Source: Bacteroidales bacterium (GTDB lineage Bacteria; Bacteroidota; Bacteroidia; Bacteroidales; UBA7960). From it: 32,225 nucleotides of DNA. Location: NCBI GenBank assembly GCA_003557385.1, contig PWON01000190.1:1-32225 (forward strand), read 5' to 3'. Below the pieces are notes generated by a model. It was not told where the DNA came from. It saw nothing but the letters and a program-made list of their open reading frames with translations, and did no database searches. The stretch's first letter is position 1; each line of letters starts with the position of its first letter. Made by a program: the position numbers and the translations under genes. This document shows positions 17,651 through 26,942 of the stretch, piece by piece.

Positions 17651-19357
17651 GTCAGAATAGAGGAATCGTTTGATCTTTTTGGTAGGTGTCTTTTCAAATG
17701 GCTCCGTTTGTTCTTCGACAAGTGTAAGACGCGAAAAACGGCTGAGACGGGCATTGACCCGTTGCTGTATTTCACGAAGGTGATGTTTGACCTTTTGCTG
17801 AACATGATCATACAGATGGGCTGCAGATTCTTTCAGGTCCCGATGGGTCTGCCCGGCAGATTCCCTGAGTTCGTGGTAGCGCTTGTCAATTTCTTCATAA
17901 TTTAAGTGGACCCTGGCAATCAACTTGCCTTTTATTTCATATACAAGCGACTCAAGCACATGACGTTCGCTGTTGATCACAGCCTCAATGTCTTCAGGGT
18001 AAATGTTCTCGCCGGTTGAACTGATAATGATGTTTTTTATACGGCCCCTGATATACAGATATCCATCCTCATCGATAACACCCAGGTCGCCGGTTTTAAA
18101 CCAGCCGTCATCTGTGAATACCGTTTTGGTTAGTTCGGGCTCCTTATAATATCCCATCATGATATTGGGGCCCCTGGCAATGATCTCTCCTTCACCGGTA
18201 GCCGGGTCAGGATCCAGAATCCGGATTTCCTGGTCTGGCAATGAAAAGCCTGTCGACTGGAATTTTGTCAGCTTCGGGCCACACCCGGCAAGCAAGGGTG
18301 AAGTTTCTGTAAGGCCATAACCAATAGCATAGGGGAAACCGGCATCACGCAGAAAACGTTCGGTAACAGCACTCAGTTTTGAACCGCCTATCCCGAAAAA
18401 GTGCAGATGTCCGCCAAAGGCTTTATAGATCTTTTTACCGGCCAGTTTATGAAAGAGCTTACGGATACTTTTTGCACGCGAAAGCACCCGCATCACCGGA
18501 CTCCCGGTCAGTTTGGGTAACACCCTGTTTTGATAGACTTTTTCAATGATCAATGGCACAGTGAGCATCATGGTGGGTTTCACCTCCTCCATGGCGGGCA
18601 AAAGCACGGCCGGGGTAGGCAACTTATCAAGGTAATATACCGACGCACCATTCATAAAAGGGATCACAAAACCAATGGTGCATTCATAGGTATGAGGCAA
18701 AGGCAAAACAGACAGCAGCCTGTCGCCGGCAGACACCTGTTGAATGCCCATGGTATTGACGGCATTCGACAAGATATTCCTGTGGCTTAACATAACCCCC
18801 TTGGGTTTGCCTGTGGTACCTGATGTATACAAAATAGCAGCCAGGTCATCTTCTCCGGGAATCCCTGGTTCAGTCATCTGTTCTGACTTGCGGGAAACAA
18901 CGCGCTGGACACCGCCTGTGAGTTCAAGCTGCCCGAGGCTGATTTCTGAGAAGTCATCCGCCAGAATGGCTGATTTCAGCGTCCGGGGAAGGGCTGTTTT
19001 GAGCTTTTCGGCTTGTTTTTCTGAAACAATGATGGATTTGGCTTCGCTGTGTTCCAGTATTTTTGCAATCTCATGTGCAGAAAAATCAACCAGTATGGGT
19101 ACAACCACTGCGCCCATTGACGTGACGGCAAGATAGGACACACCCCAGTTGGGCATATTCTGCGATAGCAAAGCCACCCGGTCGCCCTTTGCAATGCCGC
19201 GCGACAGCAACAGCTGAATCAGCTCATTGACAGCAGCATTGACCGCCGCGTATGTCATGGGCTCCTGGCCTGTAAAACCGAGGGCCGGCCGGCCGGCATA
19301 TTGGCTTGTACTGTGTTCGAGCAATGATCGGAATGTACGTTTTTCGAGTACCTGCAT
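17633..19357 (-). CDS. AMP-forming acyl-CoA synthetase / long-chain fatty acid--CoA ligase
   Basis: AILYTSGTTGKPKGVMLSHRNI; GYGLTETSPLLAG; GWFKTGDLGVIDEDGYLYIRGRIKNIIISSTGENIYPEDIE; KTPTKKIKRFLY (C-terminal lysine region). Confidence 0.93.
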   Translation of the reverse strand: MQVLEKRTFRSLLEHSTSQYAGRPALGFTGQEPMTYAAVNAAVNELIQLLLSRGIAKGDRVALLSQNMPNWGVSYLAVTSMGAVVVPILVDFSAHEIAKILEHSEAKSIIVSEKQAEKLKTALPRTLKSAILADDFSEISLGQLELTGGVQRVVSRKSEQMTEPGIPGEDDLAAILYTSGTTGKPKGVMLSHRNILSNAVNTMGIQQVSAGDRLLSVLPLPHTYECTIGFVIPFMNGASVYYLDKLPTPAVLLPAMEEVKPTMMLTVPLIIEKVYQNRVLPKLTGSPVMRVLSRAKSIRKLFHKLAGKKIYKAFGGHLHFFGIGGSKLSAVTERFLRDAGFPYAIGYGLTETSPLLAGCGPKLTKFQSTGFSLPDQEIRILDPDPATGEGEIIARGPNIMMGYYKEPELTKTVFTDDGWFKTGDLGVIDEDGYLYIRGRIKNIIISSTGENIYPEDIEAVINSERHVLESLVYEIKGKLIARVHLNYEEIDKRYHELRESAGQTHRDLKESAAHLYDHVQQKVKHHLREIQQRVNARLSRFSRLTLVEEQTEPFEKTPTKKIKRFLYSDNKKES

Positions 19358-19376
19358 AAAACGTTGGTTTTAAACA

Positions 19377-19384
19377 CAAAGTTA
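19377..19384 (-). promoter_or_regulatory. Candidate -7 element (TAACTTTG) for the acyl-CoA ligase gene
   Basis: Plus strand CAAAGTTA, reverse complement TAACTTTG, matches TAnnTTTG; about 20 nt upstream of the start codon. Confidence 0.4.
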
Positions 19385-19476
19385 ATTAAAATATCCTGTC
19401 CTGTTAGATAAAAAAACATAAAATTGTGTATGCTGCTTCCGGTGTCATGTCAACGCCATTTAAGTTTAACCATAAA

Positions 19477-19520
19477 AATACCGGTTAACAGGCTTTGTTA
19501 TCAAGCTGTTAACCGGTATT
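19477..19520 (-). terminator. Strong intrinsic terminator downstream of the pyrophosphatase gene
   Basis: Perfect 15-bp inverted repeat AATACCGGTTAACAG / CTGTTAACCGGTATT, 14-nt loop; on the minus strand followed by TTTATGG (GGTATTTTTATGG). Confidence 0.8.
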
Positions 19521-19579
19521 ACATCATGCTTGTGGCCGCAATGGGCCCATTCATTTGTGGCCCTGCCGGCGAACCTGCT

Positions 19580-21781
19580 TTATAAGATTGCGTAAGTCAC
19601 GGCAACCCCCACAGTAACCACCGAAGCCATTACCATGAGTTTGATCAGGATGTTTAGACTGGGCCCGGAGGTGTCTTTAAAGGGGTCTCCCACCGTATCT
19701 CCGGTAACCGCTGCCTTATGGCTTTCGGAGCCTTTGCCTCCGAAATTTCCTTCTTCAATGTATTTTTTGGCATTGTACCAGGCCCCGCCTGAGTTGGCCA
19801 TAAAAATGGCCAGGGCAAACCCGCTTGATATGGTACCCAGCAAAAGGCCGGACACCCCGGGAACACCAAAGATCAGCCCAACCACCACAGGGATCAGCAA
19901 GGCAATCAGCGATGGCAGCAACATCTCCCTTTGCGCACCCTTGGTTGAAATGTGCACACAACGTGCATAATCGGGTTCTGCTTTGCCTTCCATGATGCCT
20001 GGTATGGTAGAGAATTGTCTGCGCACCTCATCCACCATTTTTTGTGCGGCACGCCCCACGGCATTCATCGTCAATCCACTGAATAAAAATACAGCCATTA
20101 CCCCGAGCAAAATGCCGACAATCACCTTGGGATTCATCAAATGCACCTCATAGTGATGCACAAAGTCCAGGAAAGAAGCCTCTATGGCAGGGATTCCATT
20201 GATCAGCTCAAACGGGCGGTCGAGGAATTTTACAAACATCATCCGGACCTCTTCAAAATAAGAAGCCAGAAGCGCAAGCGCGGTCAGGGCCGCCGACCCG
20301 ATGGCAAAGCCTTTGCCTGTTGCCGCGGTAGTATTGCCCAGGGCATCGAGTGCATCGGTGCGTTTGCGTACCTCATCGCCCAGGGCACTCATCTGGGCAT
20401 TTCCGCCGGCATTGTCGGCAATGGGCCCGTAAGCATCCGTGGCCAGGGTGATTCCCAGGGTGGAAAGCAATCCGACCGCTGCTATGCCAATTCCGTACAG
20501 GCCAATATTCAGGCTATCCGGATGGAAGGTAAAACCAGTGGCAAAAGAATACGCCAGGGTGATGGCTACCACAATGATCACCAGGGGAACTGCCGCCGAG
20601 ATCAGACCGGTTCCCACACCACTGATGATGAGGGTAGCATGCCCTGTCTGGCTCGATTCGGCTATTTTCCTGGTCGGACGGTATGCCGAAGCCGTAAAAT
20701 ATTCTGTAGACTGACCGATGGCAATGCCCGCCAGCAGCCCGGTCACAATGGAGCCCCAGAGGCCAAGATAATTCGGAAGCTGCAGAAAGTAAAGCACCAG
20801 AAAAGAAGCGATTACAATGAACACGGCACTCATATTCACACCAAAGCCGAGGGAGCGCAGCAACTGCTTTTGGGTAGCCCCTTCGCGGGTGCGAACCATG
20901 AATACCCCGGCAATGGAGAGCAGGGTACCCACGGCAGCGATCAGCATGGGTGCGATCACAGCATTGGCCTGCATGTGCAATAAGTCAGGTGACATGAAGG
21001 CTGCCGCACCAAGCAGTGCAGTAGCCAGTATTGAAGCGGCAAAGGACTCAAAAAGGTCGGCGCCCATGCCGGCAACATCCCCTACGTTGTCGCCCACATT
21101 ATCGGCAATGGTGGCCGGGTTGCGCGGGTCGTCTTCAGGGATCTCCGCTTCTACTTTACCCACCAGGTCGGCTCCGACATCGGCGGCTTTGGTATAAATA
21201 CCCCCTCCGACACGGGCAAAGAGTGCCTGGGTGGATGCCCCCATGCCAAAAGTGAGCATGATGGCCGTAATGGTCATCAGCTGATAGCCGGGCATGCTGA
21301 CGATTTCCGGAATAAAAATATTCAGCACAATAAACCATACGGAGATGTCAAGCAACACCAGTCCAACCACCACCAACCCCATCACAGCACCACTGCGGAA
21401 AGCCAGTCGCAAACCGCTATCAAGCGATTTGCGGCATGCATTGGCAACCCTGCCTGAGGCAAAAGTGGCTGCTTTCATGCCAAAAAAACCGGCAAGTCCT
21501 GAAAAGAAACCGCCGGTAATGAAAGCAAAGGGGACCCATTTGTTTTGAACCCCCAAACCGTAGGCCAGAAAAGAAAAAATCACCGTGATGATCAAAAACA
21601 CGATGATTACTACTTTGTACTGCTGACGCAAATAGGCAGATGCACCTTTTCGGACGTGGTCAGCAATTTTTTTCATCATGTCCGTGCCCTCATCCATGCG
21701 CATCATCTGCCGGAAAAAGAACCAGGCAAACCCCAGTGCCATGAGAGAGCTAATCGGAACCAACCAAAAAATTGAAGGCAT
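19580..21781 (-). CDS. hppA: Membrane-bound pyrophosphatase (ion-pumping), K+-dependent, probably Na+-translocating type
   Basis: [87 protein letters not shown]...[23 protein letters not shown]. Confidence 0.97.
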   Translation of the reverse strand: MPSIFWLVPISSLMALGFAWFFFRQMMRMDEGTDMMKKIADHVRKGASAYLRQQYKVVIIVFLIITVIFSFLAYGLGVQNKWVPFAFITGGFFSGLAGFFGMKAATFASGRVANACRKSLDSGLRLAFRSGAVMGLVVVGLVLLDISVWFIVLNIFIPEIVSMPGYQLMTITAIMLTFGMGASTQALFARVGGGIYTKAADVGADLVGKVEAEIPEDDPRNPATIADNVGDNVGDVAGMGADLFESFAASILATALLGAAAFMSPDLLHMQANAVIAPMLIAAVGTLLSIAGVFMVRTREGATQKQLLRSLGFGVNMSAVFIVIASFLVLYFLQLPNYLGLWGSIVTGLLAGIAIGQSTEYFTASAYRPTRKIAESSQTGHATLIISGVGTGLISAAVPLVIIVVAITLAYSFATGFTFHPDSLNIGLYGIGIAAVGLLSTLGITLATDAYGPIADNAGGNAQMSALGDEVRKRTDALDALGNTTAATGKGFAIGSAALTALALLASYFEEVRMMFVKFLDRPFELINGIPAIEASFLDFVHHYEVHLMNPKVIVGILLGVMAVFLFSGLTMNAVGRAAQKMVDEVRRQFSTIPGIMEGKAEPDYARCVHISTKGAQREMLLPSLIALLIPVVVGLIFGVPGVSGLLLGTISSGFALAIFMANSGGAWYNAKKYIEEGNFGGKGSESHKAAVTGDTVGDPFKDTSGPSLNILIKLMVMASVVTVGVAVTYAIL

Positions 21782-21833
21782 TTTTCGTTTTTTTGTAGGA
21801 TTAATTAAATAATTGGATTTGAATGAATGGCAG

Positions 21834-21863
21834 CAAATTTAAATATTAATTCGTATCACCAAA
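21834..21863 (-). promoter_or_regulatory. Candidate Bacteroidota promoter for hppA: TTTG-N18-TAAATTTG
   Basis: Minus-strand TAAATTTG (plus CAAATTTA, 21834-21841) with TTTG 18 nt upstream (plus CAAA, 21860-21863), a good match to the -7/-33 consensus. Confidence 0.6.
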
Positions 21864-22041
21864 CATTTTCATGGGGGGTTTTTTAAAATTTATCCCATGT
21901 AGTGGGAAACAATATATCAGCCCCACATCTGGATAAATCAACCTGCACCTGTATTGCAGATTATAACTTTCCGGAGTTTGTTGCTTTTTGCATAAGCGGG
22001 ATGTTGTGTTATTGTATTGTTGGGTACATAATAAAAAAACG

Positions 22042-22049
22042 TATTTTTG
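22042..22049 (+). promoter_or_regulatory. Candidate -7 element (TATTTTTG) for the bifunctional nuclease operon
   Basis: TATTTTTG matches TAnnTTTG; 55 nt upstream of the ATG at 22105. Confidence 0.4.
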
Positions 22050-22104
22050 TGTTTGATAGCTGCATTGGCAGATTTTTCAGGCATTTTTTGAAGGAGACAA
22101 GCCT

Positions 22105-22710
22105 ATGAAGAAAATCAAACTCGAAATTTTGGGAATCTCTTACAGCCAATCGCAATCAGGTGCCTACGCATTGATATTTGGCGAATCCGGCAAAAAACGC
22201 CGCCTGCCTATCATTATTGGCAGTTTTGAGGCACAAGCCATTGCCATAGAACTTGAAAAGATGAAACCCAGCCGCCCGTTGACCCATGACTTGTTTAAAA
22301 ATTTTGCCACCACCTTCAATATTTCGATCAATGAAGTGATCATCTACAAGTTCAGCGAAGGGATCTTTTTTGCAAAGCTGGTTTGTTTCGATGGTGTAAA
22401 GGAAATTGAGATAGACTCAAGAACTTCAGATGCAGTGGCCATCGCCGTTCGTTTCAAATGCCCCATTTATACCTATGAGAATATTTTAAATGCCGCCGGA
22501 ATTGTGATGCAGGAAGGCGATGAACCCATCGATACCGAAACCCATACAGAAAAAAAAGAAGCCGGGAAGACAGCAGGTCCGACTGACCAGTACAGCAATA
22601 TGACCCTCAAGGAGCTCGAAAAGAAACTTATGGAAGCCATTGATGCAGAGGCTTATGAAAAAGCATCCGTGATCCGCGACGAAATCAATAAAAGAAAAAG
22701 AAAGAAATAA
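22105..22710 (+). CDS. Bifunctional nuclease (BFN) family protein with C-terminal UVR motif
   Basis: LPIIIGSFEAQAIAIELEKMKPSRPLTHDLFKN (DNase-RNase/BFN domain); SRTSDAVAIAVRFKCPIY; C-terminal LKELEKKLMEAIDAEAYEKASVIRDEINKRK resembles the UvrB/UvrC motif. Confidence 0.92.
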   Translation: MKKIKLEILGISYSQSQSGAYALIFGESGKKRRLPIIIGSFEAQAIAIELEKMKPSRPLTHDLFKNFATTFNISINEVIIYKFSEGIFFAKLVCFDGVKEIEIDSRTSDAVAIAVRFKCPIYTYENILNAAGIVMQEGDEPIDTETHTEKKEAGKTAGPTDQYSNMTLKELEKKLMEAIDAEAYEKASVIRDEINKRKRKK

Positions 22711-22753
22711 ATCTGTCACCAGCCAACACTGAATTTTTTATCCTAAACCACAC

Positions 22754-24277
22754 ATGATGAATACAATAAAGAAGCTTTCCGGCCTGCTATTGTTGTTTAT
22801 GGCGCTGGGGTTCTTACTGCATGGATGCGGAGCAGATACCATCCAGGCTGAGCTTTCTGTACTGCCCGACATTCATACAGCCGATGAAACAACGTTTAAC
22901 GGGACGGATATGTCTGAGGCAGCGGCACCGGAGGACGCCAACCAAACCACCGGGCATACCACGGTGGAGATCCCTGAATATTCTTTCGGGATCACATCCA
23001 TTTTGCGGGGCCTGCTTGGCATGTTTGTACTCATTGGCATTGCCTGGATATTCAGTGTTAACCGCCGTGCCATCAGCTGGCGTGTTGTTGGCATCGGGCT
23101 GGGGATACAGGTTTTATTGGCTATTGGTGTGTTGCAGGTACCCCCAGTGCAGTATTTCTTTGAAATGATCGGTTCTGTTTTTGTGGTTATTCTTGATTTT
23201 ACCAGGGCAGGTTCCGAATTCTTATTCGGATCCATTCTTGATACGGAAACATTCGGGTTTATTTTTGCTTTCCAGATCTTGCCGACCATTGTCTTTTTCT
23301 CTGCACTGACCAGTCTTTTGTTTTATCTCGGGATCATTCAGAAAATTGTGTATGCATTGGCCTGGCTGATGACCAAGGCAATGCGGTTATCAGGTGCTGA
23401 AAGCCTCTCGGTGGCAGGCAACATATTTCTCGGGCAAACTGAGTCTCCCCTGCTGATCAAAGCTTACCTGCCAAACATGACCCGCTCCGAAGTACTTTTG
23501 GTGATGACAGGGGGCATGGCTACCATGGCGGGCGGTGTACTGGCAGCCTACATAAGTTTTCTGGGAGGCGATGATCCGGCACAGCGTTTGATTTTTGCCC
23601 AGCACCTGCTGGCAGCATCCATCATGGCAGCACCGGGAGCCGTGGTGATCACCAAGATATTGTACCCGCAAACAGAGGAGATCGATAAAACCATGGAGAT
23701 CTCCAAAGACAGGATCGGGGATAACATACTGGATGCCATTACCAATGGCACCGGGGAGGGGCTGAGGCTGGCAGCAAACGTGGCGGCCATGCTGCTTGTT
23801 TTTATTGCCTTTATAGCCATGTTCAATTTCATTGTCGGACGCCTGGGTGACCTGGCCAACCTCAACCCCATCATTGCAGAAGCCACTGACGGCCGCTATG
23901 ACAGCCTGTCATTGCAATTCATCCTGGGCTATACCTTTGCCCCCATCATGTGGCTCATAGGGGTCAGTCTTCCTGACATCACACTGGTTGGCCGGCTGTT
24001 GGGCGAGAAAGTGATCATGACGGAGTTTATCGGATATGTGAGCCTGGCTGAACTAAAAGAAGCCAATGCCTTTGCCGATCCAAAATCCATCATCATGGCA
24101 ACCTACCTGTTGTGCGGTTTTGCCAATTTCGCAAGCATTGGCATTCAGATTGGCGGCATCGGATCGCTGGCTCCGACCAAAAGGGTATTGCTGTCGCAAT
24201 TTGGTCTGAGGGCATTGCTTGGGGGTACCCTTGCCGGGTTGATGAGTGCTGCCATTGTGGGGATGATTCTGGGTTGA
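22754..24277 (+). CDS. Concentrative nucleoside transporter (CNT/NupC family) with lipoprotein-like N-terminal extension
   Basis: GNIFLGQTESPLLIKAYLPNMTRSEVLLVMTGGMATMAGGVLAAY and YLLCGFANFASIGIQIGGIGSLAPTKR are CNT signatures; N-terminus MNTIKKLSGLLLLFMALGFLLHGCGA. Confidence 0.93.
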   Translation: MMNTIKKLSGLLLLFMALGFLLHGCGADTIQAELSVLPDIHTADETTFNGTDMSEAAAPEDANQTTGHTTVEIPEYSFGITSILRGLLGMFVLIGIAWIFSVNRRAISWRVVGIGLGIQVLLAIGVLQVPPVQYFFEMIGSVFVVILDFTRAGSEFLFGSILDTETFGFIFAFQILPTIVFFSALTSLLFYLGIIQKIVYALAWLMTKAMRLSGAESLSVAGNIFLGQTESPLLIKAYLPNMTRSEVLLVMTGGMATMAGGVLAAYISFLGGDDPAQRLIFAQHLLAASIMAAPGAVVITKILYPQTEEIDKTMEISKDRIGDNILDAITNGTGEGLRLAANVAAMLLVFIAFIAMFNFIVGRLGDLANLNPIIAEATDGRYDSLSLQFILGYTFAPIMWLIGVSLPDITLVGRLLGEKVIMTEFIGYVSLAELKEANAFADPKSIIMATYLLCGFANFASIGIQIGGIGSLAPTKRVLLSQFGLRALLGGTLAGLMSAAIVGMILG

Positions 24278-24290
24278 ATGAGATGATAAT

Positions 24291-25082
24291 ATGATACAAT
24301 ACCTTGATCTATTAGACCACGTACTCCGGAACGGGGTTAAAAAAGATGACCGTACAGGCACGGGCACGCTCAGCATATTTGGCCACCAGATGCGCTTTGA
24401 CCTGAACGATGGGTTTCCGCTGGTCACCACAAAAAAACTGCATCTGCGCTCCATCATCCATGAGTTGCTTTGGTTTCTTAAGGGAGAGACCAACATCAGA
24501 TACCTCAACGAACAAGGTGTTTCCATTTGGGACGAGTGGGCCGATCAACACGGTGACCTGGGACCCATATACGGAAGTCAATGGCGCAGCTGGCCTGCGG
24601 CAGAAGGGAACATCGACCAGATATCCGCCTTGATTGACCAGATTAAGAACAATCCGGATTCCCGACGCTTAATGGTCAGTGCATGGAATGTGGGAGAACT
24701 GAAAAAAATGGCCCTGCCACCCTGCCATGTGATGTTCCAGTTTTACGTGGCTGAAGAAAAACTCTCCTGCCAGTTGTATCAGCGCAGCGCCGACATTTTT
24801 CTGGGTGTTCCTTTCAACATTGCTTCCTACGCGCTGCTCACCCGGATGGTTGCCCAGGTGAGTCGTCTGAAGCCAGGGGAATTTATTCACACTTTTGGCG
24901 ATGCCCATCTTTACCTCAACCACATAGAACAGGCAAAACTGCAGCTGAGCCGAAATCCACGTCCGTTGCCCCAAATGAAGATAAACCCGGATATTATGAA
25001 TATCTTTGATTTCCAGTTTGATGATTTTGAATTGGGTGGATACGACCCGCATCCGCATATCAAAGCACCTGTGGCCGTATAG
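24291..25082 (+). CDS. thyA: Thymidylate synthase
   Basis: [56 protein letters not shown] (catalytic Cys); [12 protein letters not shown]; ends [10 protein letters not shown]. Confidence 0.98.
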   Translation: MIQYLDLLDHVLRNGVKKDDRTGTGTLSIFGHQMRFDLNDGFPLVTTKKLHLRSIIHELLWFLKGETNIRYLNEQGVSIWDEWADQHGDLGPIYGSQWRSWPAAEGNIDQISALIDQIKNNPDSRRLMVSAWNVGELKKMALPPCHVMFQFYVAEEKLSCQLYQRSADIFLGVPFNIASYALLTRMVAQVSRLKPGEFIHTFGDAHLYLNHIEQAKLQLSRNPRPLPQMKINPDIMNIFDFQFDDFELGGYDPHPHIKAPVAV

Positions 25083-25130
25083 TTTCAAAACGGTTCTGAT
25101 CCGACTATCCACAAACCAAATCCGTTTCGT

Positions 25131-25634
25131 ATGAAATTATCACTCATTGCTGCAGTAGCCAACAACAACGTCATTGGGAGGGAAAACAAGCTGATCTGGT
25201 ATTTGCCTGCCGACCTGAAATACTTTAAAAACCTGACCATGGGGCACACGTTGATCATGGGGCGGAAAACCTTCGAATCAATCGGCAAACCCCTCAAAGG
25301 ACGTACAATCATTGTGCTGACCGGCAAAAAGGACTACGATGCCTTAGGTTGTCAGCTTGCCGCTTCCATCAAAGATGCCCTGAAACTGGTTAAAGATGAA
25401 AAAGAAGTGTTTGTTGCAGGGGGTTCTCAGGTTTATGAACAAACCATCGACCTGCATCATACTCGACGCCTGTATATAACGAGGGTATACGCCAACTTCG
25501 AGGGAGATGCTTTTTTCCCGGACATTGACCCGGAGAAATGGGAACTTGTGTCGATCGAAGAATATGAACCCGACGAAAAGAACAAATACCCTTATGCCTT
25601 TTTGCAATATAAAAGAAAGGTCCGACGCCTTTGA
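25131..25634 (+). CDS. folA: Dihydrofolate reductase
   Basis: LSLIAAVANNNVIGRENKLIWYLPADLKYFKNLTMGHTLIMGRKTFESIGKPLKGRTIIVLT; VFVAGGSQVYEQ. Confidence 0.97.
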   Translation: MKLSLIAAVANNNVIGRENKLIWYLPADLKYFKNLTMGHTLIMGRKTFESIGKPLKGRTIIVLTGKKDYDALGCQLAASIKDALKLVKDEKEVFVAGGSQVYEQTIDLHHTRRLYITRVYANFEGDAFFPDIDPEKWELVSIEEYEPDEKNKYPYAFLQYKRKVRRL

Positions 25635-25636
25635 TC

Positions 25637-26899
25637 TTATCTGGCAAGCAGAGTCTTTAAAGGTTCCTGCCTGGCAGCCGGAAACAACACATTATTGAGG
25701 ATCAGCCGGTAACCGGGTGAATTTGGGAAAAGGTCCAGGTCAGTTGGCGGGTCACCAACATGATGCCGGTAATCTTCCGGATCATGCCCTCCCAGGAAGG
25801 TAAATGTACCATTACCCCTTGATCCGTGGATATAACGTGCCTCATCCTTTGACCGGTTTTCACCCAGTATGGTAACAGTCGGTTTGATCACCTGCTTGTG
25901 GAATGCGGTGGTCTGTCCCATAAAGCCCTTTACAACTGTTTCATGGTTCTGTGTAAGCATGGTTGGCACCGGATCCCACTTGGCCGAAAACTCAAATAGG
26001 GTGAAGAAATCGGTTCGTTCGTTCCTGCCTGTTTTGGGCACATCAATATTGGATTTTTCGTAAATGGCCGGGTCGGGAACAACGACGAAGTGTTCAAATG
26101 CAAAGGTTCGGCTAAAATCGAGCCTTTCCTGTGCATCAGGATCGGGCGGGGTGCCATTGTACACCTCATGCAGGATGTCGACACCTTCGGCCGCCAGGGC
26201 GATATCGATGCTTTCCGGTGCCGAACACATGGCAAACATGTATCCACCCCCTTCTACAAAGTCACGGATTTTTTTTGCCACGGCAAGTTTCAGGTCCGAC
26301 ACCTGCGAAAACCCCATACGTCGCGCCATTTCTTCGGCCAACCGGACGTCTTCCTTATACCAGTCGGCATTACGAAACGCCAGCCAGAATTTCCCGAACT
26401 GTCCCGTAAAGTCTTCGTGATGCAAATGCAGCCAGTCATACAATGGCAATATCCCCGACAATACCTCCTCATCATACACTTCGTCGTAAGGGATCTCTGC
26501 ATAGGTCAGGGCCAAAGTTACCGCATCATCCCAGGGTAAACTGTTCGGGGGTGTATACACGGCAATGCGCGGAACCTTGTGCAAGCGTATTTCATCCATA
26601 TTTACTTCCGGATCGGATATTTCCCGGAGAATGCCTGCAGCCTGTATGTCGGCAATCACCTGGTAACCTACGCCACGCACCATCATTTCCTGCTCAAACT
26701 CCGGATGATGATCGAACATAAAACTGCCTCCACGGTAGTTCAGAAGCCAGCTTACTTCCACATCGTGGGTCAGGACATAATAGGCAATGCCATATGCTTT
26801 CAGATGATTGCGCTGGGTATTGTCCATGGGAATAAGGATTTGCGCAGCAAAAGCAGACAACGGCATCCATAACATAAAAAATGACAACAAATATTGCAT
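25637..26899 (-). CDS. Secreted protein of the family commonly labelled 'asparagine synthetase B' in Bacteroidota; true function uncertain
   Basis: Signal peptide MQYLLSFFMLWMPLSAFA; ILIPMDNTQRNHLKAYGIAYYVL...WLLNYRGGSFMFDHHPE...LYDWLHLHHEDFTGQFGKFW...GGYMFAMCSAPESIDIALAA. No recognisable AsnB glutaminase (N-terminal Cys) or PP-loop synthetase motif. Confidence 0.7.
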   Translation of the reverse strand: MQYLLSFFMLWMPLSAFAAQILIPMDNTQRNHLKAYGIAYYVLTHDVEVSWLLNYRGGSFMFDHHPEFEQEMMVRGVGYQVIADIQAAGILREISDPEVNMDEIRLHKVPRIAVYTPPNSLPWDDAVTLALTYAEIPYDEVYDEEVLSGILPLYDWLHLHHEDFTGQFGKFWLAFRNADWYKEDVRLAEEMARRMGFSQVSDLKLAVAKKIRDFVEGGGYMFAMCSAPESIDIALAAEGVDILHEVYNGTPPDPDAQERLDFSRTFAFEHFVVVPDPAIYEKSNIDVPKTGRNERTDFFTLFEFSAKWDPVPTMLTQNHETVVKGFMGQTTAFHKQVIKPTVTILGENRSKDEARYIHGSRGNGTFTFLGGHDPEDYRHHVGDPPTDLDLFPNSPGYRLILNNVLFPAARQEPLKTLLAR

Positions 26900-26942
26900 G
26901 GTTCAAAACATTGGGCCGGCAGATGGCCTGAATATAAATTCC

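Noticed and set aside
20141-20983. 280-aa plus-strand ORF antisense to hppA
   Set aside because: Low-complexity, His/Gly/Arg-rich translation with no recognisable domain, fully antisense to a strongly supported gene; typical of codon-bias antisense ORFs.
21902-22108. 68-aa Cys-containing small ORF just upstream of the BFN gene (overlaps its ATG)
   Set aside because: The predicted -7 element for the BFN gene lies inside it, and there is no recognisable signal or domain; probably chance, though conservation could be tested.
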